Shown: in pieces, positions 19,024 through 30,569 of the stretch | How positions within the stretch are numbered: the first letter of the stretch is position 1 | How the letters are laid out: every line of letters begins with the position of its first letter | Origin: Pseudomonas fluorescens | Lineage (GTDB): Bacteria; Pseudomonadota; Gammaproteobacteria; Pseudomonadales; Pseudomonadaceae | Length of the DNA stretch: 64,000 bases | Assembly (NCBI RefSeq): GCF_005938625.1 | Contig: NZ_VCNJ01000018.1 | Span: forward strand, 1 to 64,000 | Direction: 5' to 3' | Notes under the pieces: model-generated | What the model saw: only the letters and a program-made list of their open reading frames with translations | What the model was told of the DNA's origin: nothing | Databases searched by the model: none | Program-made: the position numbers and the translations under genes

Positions 19024-19467
19024 TTACTTGACGGTAATGGTGCCTTTCATCATCGATATATGGCCAGGGAACGAGCAGAAGAAGCCGTAGCCACCATCAG
19101 CAATCTTCGCAACGTCAAAGGTCAGCGAGTCGGTTTCCTTGGCGCCGATGATCTTGGTGTGAGCGATGATGCGTGCATCACCTTCCGGTAGGTAGTTCTT
19201 GTCGATACCGGCGGCCAGGCCAGCGGTAGCGATTGGCTGCATGTCAGCTTCTTTGCTGATCACCAGGTTGTGGCCCATGACGTTCTTCGGCAGGCTGCCG
19301 GAGTGGGTCAGTTCAACGGTGAAGGTTTTGCAGCTCTTGTCGATCACGATTTCCTTGGTGTTGAAGGACATCTGATCGGTGGAGTCAACGGTGGTTTTGC
19401 ACTCGGCAGCCATCAATTGGCTGCTGGCCAGCGCCAGCAGGGATACCGCAACAACTTTGGAAAACAT
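19024..19467 (-). CDS. azu: Azurin (blue copper protein)
   Basis: The precursor is 147 residues: a 19-20-residue Sec signal peptide ending LMA, then mature [12 protein letters not shown]. In mature numbering, Cys3-Cys26 form the disulfide. The type 1 copper ligands are present: His46 in MGHNLV, then Cys and His in [12 protein letters not shown] with the axial Met. It is a periplasmic electron carrier for denitrification or peroxidase partners and stress. GGAGA precedes the ATG at 19467; the longer open frame has no ribosome site. Confidence 0.97.
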   Translation of the reverse strand: MFSKVVAVSLLALASSQLMAAECKTTVDSTDQMSFNTKEIVIDKSCKTFTVELTHSGSLPKNVMGHNLVISKEADMQPIATAGLAAGIDKNYLPEGDARIIAHTKIIGAKETDSLTFDVAKIADGGYGFFCSFPGHISMMKGTITVK

Positions 19468-19539
19468 GGTGAATCTCCAAGGCAGGGTTAACAAAAACAC
19501 GAATGGTGGAAAGACTGCCTGAAATCTTCGCAAGTTCCT

Positions 19540-19553
19540 ATGACTTGAGTCAA
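19540..19553 (-). promoter_or_regulatory. Candidate ANR (FNR-type) box upstream of azu
   Basis: Minus strand reads TTGACTCAAGTCAT, matching TTGAT-N4-ATCAA at 7 of 10 defined positions, about 73 bases before the azu ATG. Azurin genes are known ANR targets in Pseudomonas; the site itself is inferred. Confidence 0.45.
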
Positions 19554-19659
19554 AAATTGTATACAACTTTCAGGCTATGACACTCATCGACACAATCTAA
19601 CGGCCAGATTCCCCGGCCGGCCCTATGATCGGCGCATCTACTGAGACGGAGTGCCTGTC

Positions 19660-19749
19660 ATGTTCTTTAACGGTCTGTTGTGCAGTTTGCTCGCCGCCTA
19701 CGCCTGTGGCGCCAGCGGTACGTTTGAATCGCCTGAACGCGAAGTTTAG
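19660..19749 (+). CDS. Candidate 29-aa secreted/membrane micropeptide
   Basis: ATG at 19660 follows ACGGAGTGCCTGTC (GGAG with 8-base spacing). The peptide begins [20 protein letters not shown] and ends FESPEREV. It has a hydrophobic core and small residues around a Cys, a lipoprotein-like or signal-like layout, though not a strict lipobox. It lies 58 bases upstream of the LOG gene. Coding is unproven; it may also be a leader ORF. Confidence 0.35.
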   Translation: MFFNGLLCSLLAAYACGASGTFESPEREV

Positions 19750-19807
19750 GCCTTGGATCACGGCGTGCCAGCCATTACCCTGTGACGGATTGACCCAGGA
19801 GGAAGGC

Positions 19808-20395
19808 ATGTCTCTGAAATCCGTGTGTGTATTTTGTGGTGCCAATGCTGGCACTGATCCGGCTTACACCGAAGCCGCCATTGCCCTTGGCCGGGCTTTG
19901 GCCGAGCGTAAACTGACCCTTGTCTACGGCGGTGGCGCCGTGGGTTTGATGGGCATCGTTGCCGATGCGGCACTGGCTGCCGGCGGCGAAGTGATCGGCA
20001 TCATCCCGCAAAGCCTGATGGACAAGGAAATCGGCCACAAGAGCCTGACGCGCCTGGAAGTGGTTGAAGGCATGCACGCGCGCAAGGCGCGCATGGCTGA
20101 ACTGAGCGACGCCTTCATCGCCCTGCCCGGCGGCCTCGGCACGCTGGAAGAGCTGTTCGAAGTCTGGACCTGGGGCCAGCTCGGCTACCACGGTAAACCT
20201 TTGGGCCTGCTGGAAGTGAACGGTTTCTACAGCAAACTCACCGCTTTTCTTGACCATATCGTCGGCGAAGGCTTCGTTCGAGCGCCACACCGTGACATGC
20301 TGCAAGTGAGCGAGTCGCCGCAAACGCTGCTCGATGCCCTGGACAACTGGAAGCCGACCGTCACGCCAAAGTGGGTCGACCAAAAACCCGGCTAA
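19808..20395 (+). CDS. LOG-family (TIGR00730) nucleoside 5'-monophosphate phosphoribohydrolase
   Basis: A 195-residue Rossmann-fold protein. It opens [15 protein letters not shown], has [15 protein letters not shown], and carries the catalytic LALPGG-GT-E signature as [12 protein letters not shown]. Family members cleave AMP or cytokinin riboside monophosphates to free base plus ribose 5-phosphate. In bacteria the role is often nucleotide housekeeping (YgdH/PpnN-like) or cytokinin production. A perfect AGGAGG sits a few bases before the ATG at 19808. Confidence 0.9.
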   Translation: MSLKSVCVFCGANAGTDPAYTEAAIALGRALAERKLTLVYGGGAVGLMGIVADAALAAGGEVIGIIPQSLMDKEIGHKSLTRLEVVEGMHARKARMAELSDAFIALPGGLGTLEELFEVWTWGQLGYHGKPLGLLEVNGFYSKLTAFLDHIVGEGFVRAPHRDMLQVSESPQTLLDALDNWKPTVTPKWVDQKPG

Positions 20396-20462
20396 CCACC
20401 GGGCACCGATACAGGGCAGAATACGCGCCGCTCAACCTCACCTTCGACCAAGAGGAACGCCC

Positions 20463-20651
20463 ATGGCCAAACCCAATTACTCCTTCGCCAAACGTCAACG
20501 AGACCTGGCAAAGGAACAGAAGAAAGAGGAAAAGCTTCAGCGCAAGAAACAAACCGCTGAAGAAGCAGCACTGAACCCTGAGGGTGAAGTGGCACCGGAA
20601 GATGATGTTGATGCAACCGAAGCACCGAAAGATCAGGCGCCCGATGCCTGA
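20463..20651 (+). CDS. Small charged protein (62 aa)
   Basis: AGAGGAACGCCC precedes the ATG. The product begins MAKPNYSFAKRQRDLAKEQK and then is mostly Lys/Glu/Ala, ending in an acidic, Pro-containing tail. It is predicted disordered or a single charged helix. Short proteins with the same opening are common next to housekeeping genes in pseudomonads; function unknown. Confidence 0.65.
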   Translation: MAKPNYSFAKRQRDLAKEQKKEEKLQRKKQTAEEAALNPEGEVAPEDDVDATEAPKDQAPDA

Positions 20652-20756
20652 GCCCCACCGGGTTTGATGATCGAATCAGACCCTGCGGATTTGTGACGGG
20701 GCTGGCGGTTTCACTGCCGGCCCTCACAGCCTTCCCCGAAATACCCAATTCCCCCT

Positions 20757-20843
20757 GTAGGAGTGAGCCTGCTCGCGATAGCGGTGTGTCAGCAGCAAAT
20801 ATTTCCACTGACACACCGCTATCGCGAGCAGGCTCACTCCTAC
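20757..20843. repeat. Long REP palindrome (GTAGGAGTGAGC family)
   Basis: Inverted arms of about 38 bp (GTAGGAGTGAGCCTGCTCGC...) extend through the spacer GCGGTGTGTCAG, leaving only a short central loop. It lies between the 62-aa protein gene and the convergent transglutaminase gene and probably serves as a transcript end. Confidence 0.85.
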
Positions 20844-20856
20844 AGTTTGATCGTCG

Positions 20857-21747
20857 CTAATCCAGCGGCATCACGGTAACGCGCACTTCCGGGTCGTGAT
20901 TGCCGCCGCCAAGGATCACCCCGCGCAACGGTGACACATCGGAAAAATCCCGCCCCCACGCCAATGTAATGTGCTCCAGCGCCGGTTGCACATTGTTGGT
21001 CGGATCAAAATCCACCCATCCCAGCACCGGACAAAATACCGACACCCACGCATGCGACGCGTCGGCGCCGATCAAGCGTGGCTGCCCCGGTGGCGGCTGT
21101 GTCAGCAAATATCCACTGACATAGCGCGCCGCCAATCCTCGCGAACGCACGCACGCCAGCATCAAATGGGCGAAGTCCTGACAAACCCCGCGTCGCCGCT
21201 CCAGCACCTCCACCAGCGGTGTCGCGACCTGGGTTGCCTCGGCATCGAAAGTGAATTCGCTGAAAATCTTCTGCATCAAGTCCTGCACGCCCAACAGCAA
21301 CGGCCTGCCTGCCGGAAAACAACTTTGCGAGAATTCGACGAAACTGCGTTTCAGATGCACGTACGGTGACTGGAACCGGTAGCGACAGGCTTCGAGCAAC
21401 TCAGCGGACAACGGCTGACTGCTGTACGTCAGCGCATCGCGGGTCAGCTCCCAGGCGGGTGACTGATTAAAGTCCAGCGCCGGCCGCGCCAGCACTTCAA
21501 CGGTGAGTTGTGCATTGACCTGCAATTCGTCATGCGGCCGCTCAAACGCCAATCGGGTCAGCGGATTACCAAACACATCCAGCTCATCGCGCCGCGCTGT
21601 CGGGTCCGGGCTAATCAGCAATTGCTGCTCGGTGCAGCGCTGCCAGCCGCATTCACGCGGCCACAGGTGCGCCAGTTGCTGCGCCAGGGAAACCGGGCTG
21701 TCGTAGTGGTAACAGGTGTCATGGAAGATCTGGTATCGAGCATTCAT
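20857..21747 (-). CDS. Transglutaminase-like cysteine protease/peptidase protein
   Basis: A 296-residue protein with a bacterial transglutaminase N-terminal beta domain (YHYDSPVSLAQQLAHLWPR) and a papain-like transglutaminase core. Catalytic Cys is in RRGVCQDFAHLML, His in DASHAWVSV, Asp in GWVDFDPTNN. No signal peptide, so cytoplasmic. It is the last gene of a three-gene operon; the start overlaps the preceding stop by 1 bp (TGATG). Such genes with ATP-grasp and alpha-E partners are proposed to make or trim peptides; the substrate is unknown. Confidence 0.85.
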   Translation of the reverse strand: MNARYQIFHDTCYHYDSPVSLAQQLAHLWPRECGWQRCTEQQLLISPDPTARRDELDVFGNPLTRLAFERPHDELQVNAQLTVEVLARPALDFNQSPAWELTRDALTYSSQPLSAELLEACRYRFQSPYVHLKRSFVEFSQSCFPAGRPLLLGVQDLMQKIFSEFTFDAEATQVATPLVEVLERRRGVCQDFAHLMLACVRSRGLAARYVSGYLLTQPPPGQPRLIGADASHAWVSVFCPVLGWVDFDPTNNVQPALEHITLAWGRDFSDVSPLRGVILGGGNHDPEVRVTVMPLD

Positions 21748-24233
21748 CAGACAGACACCGTGCGTTGGCTGACGTCATCGACATGGGCGAAATGGCGCAA
21801 GGCCAGACGATCCGAGACCTGACCGCTGGCATCGGCAATCTCTTGCAGCAGATCCGCCAGACCATTGAGCGCCGCTCGTACGCTGGCCTCCCCGAACAAT
21901 GGATTCTCCAGGCAACCCAGATCAAAACGCGCAAGACGCTCGACCAGCTGCGGCAACCCCGCTTCCCGTGGGACACCGAAGTCATCATTCAAACGCTTCA
22001 ACGTGCGGGTCACCAGCTTCAACTGGAACAACACCGCGTGCGGGTTCTGCTCGTCCAGCAGCAACAGGTCGAGCACCGGAATCAATTGCGCCACGGCCAG
22101 GTAACGCGAGCGGTAGGTGATGCTGCTATTGCCCAACTCCAGCAGCCACTCCAGGCCCGCCTGATCGAAAGCACCGGCGCCACGCAGAAACGCCGCGAGG
22201 CTGCTGCTGAGAAACTGCAGTCGCTCGATGCGCCGGCCAATCATCAGAAAGCGCCAGCCTTCGTCGCGAGTCATGTCGTCGAGGGCAAATCCGGACAGCG
22301 CCGCCAGCGACATCACCAGCCGGTTGAGAAAATCCAGCAGCTCGCCGAAGTCGGGTTCATCGGTATCCAGGTCCATCGCTTCGCGCTGCAACTCCACCAA
22401 CGCCTGCCAGTTCTCGCGCGAGAGCTTGCCACGCACCTGCGAGGCCGCCCACTGCAAACGCTGCAGGTTGGAACGCAGACTGAACGACCAGTCCTCACCC
22501 AGCAGCGCTGCCAACAGGCGCTCAGGGAGTTCACCTTCGTCCGGCAGCAGCGTCAGCCGCTCACCGAGGTCGACCGCCGCCTGCAACGCTTGCGGGTCAT
22601 CACCATCGACATACCGTGCGAGCATGATCCGTAGCAGTCGCGCACTGTCGTCACAGCGCTCACAGTAACGGCCGAACCAGAACAGGTTCTCAACGACTCG
22701 CGACGGGAGATAAGGGTCGCGGCGCACCAGATCGTGCACGCCGACGTTTCGCTGACTCTTCCATTGCTCGCCACTGGGTGGGCGATCACCGAGCACCCAA
22801 GTGTCCTTGCTGGCGCCGCCGCGCTGCATCGATACCACTTCGGCATCGGCCTCGGCGGCCACCCGGGTCAAACCACCGGGAAGCACACGATAACCCTCAC
22901 CACTGGCCACGGCGTACATACGCATGCCGATGGCCCGTGGTTGCAGTTGACCGTTTTCCGCCTGCCAGATCGGCGCGTGGGACAATTGAGCCAATTCTTG
23001 CGCAACGTAGGCATAAGGGCGCGCCTGCATGCGTTCGCCAAGCGCCTGACGCTGTTTTTCACTCAGATCACGGCCCAACACGGGCGCGAAGCTTTGTGAT
23101 GGGAACGCTGGTTTGATCAACAGTTCTGGCAGCTTTTCCAGCGCCTGCGCCAACACCGGCGCCTCGCCGCACCACCACGTCGCAATCGACGGCAGGATCA
23201 AATCTTCGCCGAACAGGTATTGGTTGATCTTCGGTAAAAAACCCAGCAACCCAGGCGATTCCAGCACGCCACTGCCCAATGCATTGCCGACCAGCACGCG
23301 GCCCTGACGCACCGCTTCGAGCAGACCGGGAACACCGAGCGCCGAATCCGTACGCAGCTCCAGCGGATCGCAGAAATCATCATCGAGCCGGCGCATGATC
23401 GCGTGCACCCGGCGCAGACCGCTGAGGGTTTTCAGGTAGACCGTGGCATCGCGCACGGTCAGATCGCCGCCCTCCACCAGTGGATAACCGAGCTGGCGAG
23501 CCAGATACAAATGTTCGAAATAACTTTCGTTGAAGCGCCCCGGTGTCAGCAGCACGACCAGCGGTGCGTCATCGTCACACGGCGCCTGTCGCGTGAGAGT
23601 TTCCTGCAATGTGCGGAAGAACCCGGCCAGATGCTGCACCTTCAGATCGCGGTACAACTCGGGAAAGGCACGGGACACGATGGTGCGGTTTTCCAGGGCA
23701 TACCCGGCGCCCGATGGCGCTTGTGTGCGATCGGCAGTCACCCACCAGCGCCCGTCCGGCGTACGTGCCAGATCCACGGCGTACAGGTGCAGAAATATCT
23801 CTTCCGGCGGCGCGATATGCTGACACGGCCAGAGAAAATTGTTGTGTCCAAAGACCAGCTCTGCCGGCAACAAACCTTCGCTGATCAGCCGTTGCGGGCC
23901 ATACAAGTCCGCCAGCACAGCATTGAGCAGGCGCGCACGCTGGGCGATGCCTGCCGATAATTGCTGCCACTCATCGGCGGCAATCACGTGGGGCAGCAAA
24001 TCCAGCTCCCACGGCCGGTCCGCACCTTTCGGGTCGGCATAGACGTTATAGGTGACACCATTTTCCTGAATCTGCCGCGCCAGCAATGCCTGCCGCTGCA
24101 CCAGTTGCGCCGGCGTGCTGCGCTGCAACTGATCGAACAGCCGCCGCCAGTGCGGGCGCACCGCGCCACTGCCGTCGAGCAGTTCATGATAAGTGCCCGC
24201 CGTAAGCGGGTAGCGGTCTAGCAGGTCAGGCAT
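21747..24233 (-). CDS. Circularly permuted ATP-grasp / alpha-E fusion protein
   Basis: An 828-residue fusion from the ATG at 24233 (an upstream in-frame TTG is less likely). Residues ~1-500 form the circularly permuted ATP-grasp domain (DUF404/DUF407), with VVLLTPGRFNESYFEH, TVRDATVYLKTL and HAIMRRLDDDFCDPLELR. Residues ~520-828 are the helical alpha-E domain (DUF403), starting LPSRVVENLFWFGRYCERCD. In many bacteria the two are separate genes; here they are one. ATP-grasp chemistry suggests ATP-dependent peptide or amide bond formation. It sits between two transglutaminase genes. Confidence 0.87.
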   Translation of the reverse strand: MPDLLDRYPLTAGTYHELLDGSGAVRPHWRRLFDQLQRSTPAQLVQRQALLARQIQENGVTYNVYADPKGADRPWELDLLPHVIAADEWQQLSAGIAQRARLLNAVLADLYGPQRLISEGLLPAELVFGHNNFLWPCQHIAPPEEIFLHLYAVDLARTPDGRWWVTADRTQAPSGAGYALENRTIVSRAFPELYRDLKVQHLAGFFRTLQETLTRQAPCDDDAPLVVLLTPGRFNESYFEHLYLARQLGYPLVEGGDLTVRDATVYLKTLSGLRRVHAIMRRLDDDFCDPLELRTDSALGVPGLLEAVRQGRVLVGNALGSGVLESPGLLGFLPKINQYLFGEDLILPSIATWWCGEAPVLAQALEKLPELLIKPAFPSQSFAPVLGRDLSEKQRQALGERMQARPYAYVAQELAQLSHAPIWQAENGQLQPRAIGMRMYAVASGEGYRVLPGGLTRVAAEADAEVVSMQRGGASKDTWVLGDRPPSGEQWKSQRNVGVHDLVRRDPYLPSRVVENLFWFGRYCERCDDSARLLRIMLARYVDGDDPQALQAAVDLGERLTLLPDEGELPERLLAALLGEDWSFSLRSNLQRLQWAASQVRGKLSRENWQALVELQREAMDLDTDEPDFGELLDFLNRLVMSLAALSGFALDDMTRDEGWRFLMIGRRIERLQFLSSSLAAFLRGAGAFDQAGLEWLLELGNSSITYRSRYLAVAQLIPVLDLLLLDEQNPHAVLFQLKLVTRTLKRLNDDFGVPREAGLPQLVERLARFDLGCLENPLFGEASVRAALNGLADLLQEIADASGQVSDRLALRHFAHVDDVSQRTVSV

Positions 24234-24321
24234 GGAAAGCTCGGCAGACAGCAAGGAACGGTCAGACTAACGCAGGCAGATGACGCGCGGATATACGAAA
24301 AACCCGCGTGTCGCGTAGGCC

Positions 24322-27300
24322 TTAGAAACGTCGTAAATCGATTGTCATCGGTAACTCGTCACTGATTTCCACGTTCGGTACAGGAAGTTTCCCCGGCGTG
24401 TGTCCGACGCGGAAGAACCGCGCCATACGCCGGCTCTCCGCTTCGTTGGCGTTGACTGGCAATGTCTCGTAATTGCGCCCGCCCGGATGGGCGACATGGT
24501 ACTGACAACCGCCCAGCGACCGCCCCATCCAGGTATCGAGCAAATCGAACACCAGCGGCGCGTGCACCGGGATGGTCGGCTGCAAGCAGTTAGCCGGTTG
24601 CCACGCGCGATAACGCACCCCAGCGACGAACTCTCCCACGCGTCCGGTCGGATGCAATGGCACGGCGATGCCATTACAGGTCAGCAGATAACGCTGCGGC
24701 GGCAGCCCTTTGAGTTTGACCTGCAAGCGCTCCAACGATGAATCCACGTAACGCACCGTGCCGCCCGCCGCGCCCTCCTCGCCGAGGACATGCCACGGTT
24801 CCAAGGCCTGACGCAATTCGAGCTCGATACCGTTGACGGCGTAATCGCCGACCTTGGGAAAACGAAATTCCAGATGCGCGGCGAACCATTCTGCCCGCAG
24901 CGGATAACCGGCGTTGTTCAGTTCGACGATGACGTCGGCGAAGTCCTGCTCGATAAAGTGCGGCAGCAAAAAACGGTCGTGCAACTCGGTGCCCCAGCGC
25001 GCCAGTTTCGGCGGCGCATAGGGTTCGCGCCAGAAACGTGCGACCAGCGCCCGCAGCAACAGCTGTTGAGCGAGGCTCATGCGCGCGTGCGGCGGCATTT
25101 CAAAGGCACGCAGTTCCAGCAAGCCGAGACGCCCGGTGGCGCCGTCCGGCGAGTACAGTTTGTCGATGCAGAACTCGGCACGGTGCGTATTGCCGGTGAC
25201 GTCGATCAGCAAATTACGCAGCAGTCGATCGACCAGCCACGGTGCGCATTCCTCGCCCGGCTCGGGCATCTGCGCGAAAGCGATTTCCAGTTCGTACAGC
25301 GCGTCATTGCGCGCCTCGTCAACGCGCGGCGCCTGCGACGTCGGACCGATGAACAAACCGGAAAACAGGTATGACAGCGATGGATGGTTATGCCAGTAAC
25401 TGATCAGGCTGCGCAGCAGATCCGGGCGACGCAGAAACGGTGAGTCCGCCGGCGTCGCACCACCGAGAACGAAATGGTTACCGCCGCCGGTGCCTGTGTG
25501 GCGGCCGTCGATCATGAATTTCTCGGTGGTCAGGCGAGTTTGTCGCGCTTCTTCATAAAGAAACTCGGTGCGCTCGACCAACTCGTCCCACGTCGCCGAC
25601 GGTTGCACGTTGACCTCGATCACACCCGGATCGGGTGTGATGCGGAAATTGCTCAAGCGCTGATCAGCCGGCGGCTCGTAGCCTTCCAGCAGCACCGGGC
25701 AATGCAATTCCTCGGCGGTGGCCTCGATGGCCGCGACCAGTTCCAGATAATCCTCGACCCGCTCCAGCGGCGGCATGAACAGGTACAAGCGGCCCTCGCG
25801 AGCCTCGGCGCAGAATGCAGTGCGGGTCAGCCAGTCAGCGGACTCGTCGATTTTCGGCGCGCGTTCGTCAGTCGCAGCCGGTTCGCCGTGACGGTTGAGC
25901 TGCGCCGTTTCCGGCAGATCAGGGAAGTCCTGATTCGGATCCTGTGGATGAATAAACGGATACTCGGCGGCCTTCACCCACGGCTGCGATCCCAACGGCA
26001 GGCGATAGCCCAGCGGCGAATCCCCCGGCACCAGTCGGCAATGTTCGTCACGCAGATACCAGCGCCCGCTCTGCCATTGGTCGCTCTTGGCCGTGCGCGC
26101 CAGAGGCAGCACCTGGCCAATCACCTTGTTCAACCCCTGACTGAAGACCTTGCGCAGTCGCGCACGCTCAAGCGGCTCCTCCAGACGTGGATCTTCGGCG
26201 CTGACGTTGCTGGGTAATGTGCCCTCGCGCCAGAGGTAGTAGAAATTGTCCTCGTAGGCCGGGAAGACAAAACGCGTAGGCAGTTTCAGGCGTTCGGCGA
26301 CACTGGCGAGGAAGCGCCCGGCCAATTCGCCATTGGCGCCGTAATCCTGTTGCTCGTCGGCGATCAAAGCATCGTTGTGCCAGATCGGCACGCCGTCACG
26401 GCGCCAGTAGCAATTGAGCGACCAGCGCGGCAGTTGCTCGCCGGGATACCACTTGCCTTGGCCAAAATGCACCAGACCTTTCGCAGCGTAATGTTTGCGC
26501 ATGCGCTGGAACAGTTCGGCAGAGAGCCGGCGCTTGTCCGCGCCTAACGCAGCGGTGTTCCACTCGGCGCCATCCGGGTCATCGATGGAAACGAAAGTCG
26601 GCTCGCCGCCCATGGTCAGGCGCACGTCATCCGCCAGCAGGTCGGCATCGATCTGCCGGCCGAGCGCCTGAATCGCCAGCCATTGCTCATCGGTGTAGGG
26701 CTTGGTGACGCGCGGCGCCTCCCAGATCCGCTCCACCGACATTTCATGGCTGAACTCACATTCGCACGGCTCGACCAAACCACTGATCGGTGCCGCCGAG
26801 GACGGATCGGGACTGCAGGCCAACGGGATATGCCCTTCGCCGGCAAACAGCCCGGAAGTCGCATCGAGACCGATCCAGCCCGCGCCCGGCAGATACACCT
26901 CGCACCAGGCGTGCAGGTCGGTGAAGTCGACTTCAGTACCGGACGGACCGTCGAGGCTTTTCACGTCGGCGGTCAATTGAATCAGGTAGCCGGACACAAA
27001 CCGTGCGGCCAACCCGAGGTTGCGCAGCAATTGCACCAGCAGCCACGCCGAATCCCGACAGGAACCGGAGGCATGTTCGAGGGTGTGCTCCGGGGTTTGC
27101 ACGCCCGGCTCCATGCGGATCAGGTAACCGATGTCTTCGCTCAAGCGCTGGTTGAGCGCCACCAGAAAATCCACCGCCGGCAGCGGCGTGCGGTCGATGG
27201 CGTCCAGATAGGCTTTGAATTTCGGCGTCAACGGCAGGGTTTCGAGGTATGGCGCCAGCTCCTTGCGCTCATCGGCGGCGTAGGAAAAAGGGATTTTCTC

Positions 27301-27597
27301 GGCGTAGGGCTCGAGGAAGAAGTCGAACGGATTGAACACCGCCATCTCGGCGAGCAGATCGACTTCGATGCGCAACTCATTGGTTTTCTCGGGGAACACC
27401 AGCCGGGCGAGGTAGTTGCCCTGCGGGTCTTGCTGCCAATTGATGAAATGCTGCTCGGGCGAGACTTTCAGCGCATACGACAGAATCCGCGTGCGGCTGT
27501 GGGCAGCCGGGCGCAGACGAACGATCTGCGGGCCGAGTTCGACAGCGCGGTCGTAGCGGTAATGCGTGACGTGATGCAATGCGACATGAATCGACAC
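24322..27597 (-). CDS. Transglutaminase / DUF2126 large protein
   Basis: This 1091-residue protein starts at GTG 27597, with AGGAGG six bases upstream. Residues ~1-300 are a transglutaminase N-domain plus core: catalytic Cys in SGSCRDSAWLLVQ, His in FTDLHAWCEVYLP, Asp in GWIGLDATSG. The remaining ~780 residues are the DUF2126 domain, recognised from VRLTMGGEPTFVSIDDPDG, DGRHTGTGGGNHFVLGG and HPSLSYLFSGLFIGPTSQAPR. DUF2126 resembles amidoligase (glutamine synthetase-like) chemistry. First gene of the operon. Confidence 0.88.
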   Translation of the reverse strand: MSIHVALHHVTHYRYDRAVELGPQIVRLRPAAHSRTRILSYALKVSPEQHFINWQQDPQGNYLARLVFPEKTNELRIEVDLLAEMAVFNPFDFFLEPYAEKIPFSYAADERKELAPYLETLPLTPKFKAYLDAIDRTPLPAVDFLVALNQRLSEDIGYLIRMEPGVQTPEHTLEHASGSCRDSAWLLVQLLRNLGLAARFVSGYLIQLTADVKSLDGPSGTEVDFTDLHAWCEVYLPGAGWIGLDATSGLFAGEGHIPLACSPDPSSAAPISGLVEPCECEFSHEMSVERIWEAPRVTKPYTDEQWLAIQALGRQIDADLLADDVRLTMGGEPTFVSIDDPDGAEWNTAALGADKRRLSAELFQRMRKHYAAKGLVHFGQGKWYPGEQLPRWSLNCYWRRDGVPIWHNDALIADEQQDYGANGELAGRFLASVAERLKLPTRFVFPAYEDNFYYLWREGTLPSNVSAEDPRLEEPLERARLRKVFSQGLNKVIGQVLPLARTAKSDQWQSGRWYLRDEHCRLVPGDSPLGYRLPLGSQPWVKAAEYPFIHPQDPNQDFPDLPETAQLNRHGEPAATDERAPKIDESADWLTRTAFCAEAREGRLYLFMPPLERVEDYLELVAAIEATAEELHCPVLLEGYEPPADQRLSNFRITPDPGVIEVNVQPSATWDELVERTEFLYEEARQTRLTTEKFMIDGRHTGTGGGNHFVLGGATPADSPFLRRPDLLRSLISYWHNHPSLSYLFSGLFIGPTSQAPRVDEARNDALYELEIAFAQMPEPGEECAPWLVDRLLRNLLIDVTGNTHRAEFCIDKLYSPDGATGRLGLLELRAFEMPPHARMSLAQQLLLRALVARFWREPYAPPKLARWGTELHDRFLLPHFIEQDFADVIVELNNAGYPLRAEWFAAHLEFRFPKVGDYAVNGIELELRQALEPWHVLGEEGAAGGTVRYVDSSLERLQVKLKGLPPQRYLLTCNGIAVPLHPTGRVGEFVAGVRYRAWQPANCLQPTIPVHAPLVFDLLDTWMGRSLGGCQYHVAHPGGRNYETLPVNANEAESRRMARFFRVGHTPGKLPVPNVEISDELPMTIDLRRF

Positions 27598-27758
27598 GGC
27601 GTGCCTCCTGCGAGCCTAAGCGTATTCGAAAGCGCGCAAGACTTATGCCATGCACAGGCTTGGGCGCTTTCCCGGAATGCTTAAGGCAGTACAGCACCAA
27701 AATCGGGCGATGCGGGGAAATGGTTTGGGCTGATTGCACGCAAATGTTGCGAAGAGCC

Positions 27759-27800
27759 CCTCACCCTGGCCTCTCCCAGAGGGAGAGGGCCAGGGTGAGG
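27759..27800. repeat. Short perfect hairpin repeat
   Basis: CCTCACCCTGGCCTCTCCC and GGGAGAGGGCCAGGGTGAGG are inverted around AGA. This CCCTCACCC-type unit is a dispersed intergenic repeat unlike the REP families elsewhere in the window. Confidence 0.7.
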
Positions 27801-27868
27801 TGGCCGTTGGAGATACGCCGACGTGAAAGCCTTGAGTCGAATCCGAATTTTGAAAAGCATGGAGATTG

Positions 27869-28001
27869 ATCGTTCCCACGCTCTGCGTGGGAACGCAGCC
27901 CGTGACGCTCTGCGTCACACCCATGCTCGACATGACTCCGGGGGAAGGCTGGAACGCGGAGCGTCCCTGAGGCACTCCCACGCAGGAGCGTGGGAACGAT
28001 C
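27869..28001. repeat. ~130-base compound palindrome (CGTTCCCACGC family)
   Basis: GATCGTTCCCACGC at the left end mirrors GCGTGGGAACGATC at the right end. Inside are further nested hairpins (CTGCGTGGGAACGC; GACGCTCTGCGTC; GCGGAGCGTCC). This is a dispersed intergenic element of the P. fluorescens group type. Confidence 0.7.
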
Positions 28002-28006
28002 AGCAA

Positions 28007-28030
28007 AACGCCAACCCGAAGGTTGGCGTT
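28007..28030 (-). terminator. Terminator of ygiQ
   Basis: AACGCCAACC / GGTTGGCGTT, a 10-bp stem with CGAA tetraloop. On the minus strand it is followed by TTTT. It lies 20 bases past the ygiQ stop. Confidence 0.85.
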
Positions 28031-28050
28031 CTGTTCAGCTCAAGCGATGT

Positions 28051-30363
<2,313 letters not shown>

Positions 30364-30522
30364 GTCGACGACCGGTGTTGAAGTGAAAAATCGCGGGCGC
30401 GGAATATAGCACAAATTTTGACCAATTCCGACGGCAATGGTCGGTTTCTCTTACAGCCTTCGCGGTCACATCTTGCTCGGCAATCGGAGACGAAAATCGT
30501 CAATCAAATCAGACACTCATCG

Positions 30523-30540
30523 GCCAGCGCTGACGCTGGC
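30523..30540 (+). promoter_or_regulatory. Hairpin in the leader of the effector array
   Basis: GCCAGCG-CTGA-CGCTGGC is a perfect 7-bp stem with a 4-nt loop, extended by imperfect CATC/GATG pairing. It ends about 15 bases before the AAGGA ribosome site of the first array gene. Comparable hairpins precede the third and fourth genes. It could be an operator, mRNA stabiliser or translation control element. Confidence 0.45.
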
Positions 30541-30569
30541 TGATGTGACAACCCTTCAAGGATGAAGAA

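Larger units (their letters stand above)
27598..28006. other. Gene-free stretch with compound palindromes
   Basis: About 410 bases between the DUF2126 gene and the ygiQ terminator. It holds one short REP-like hairpin (27759-27800) and one ~130-base complex palindrome (27869-28001). The DUF2126 operon promoter must lie in its first 150 bases; no clear -35/-10 is seen. Confidence 0.6.
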
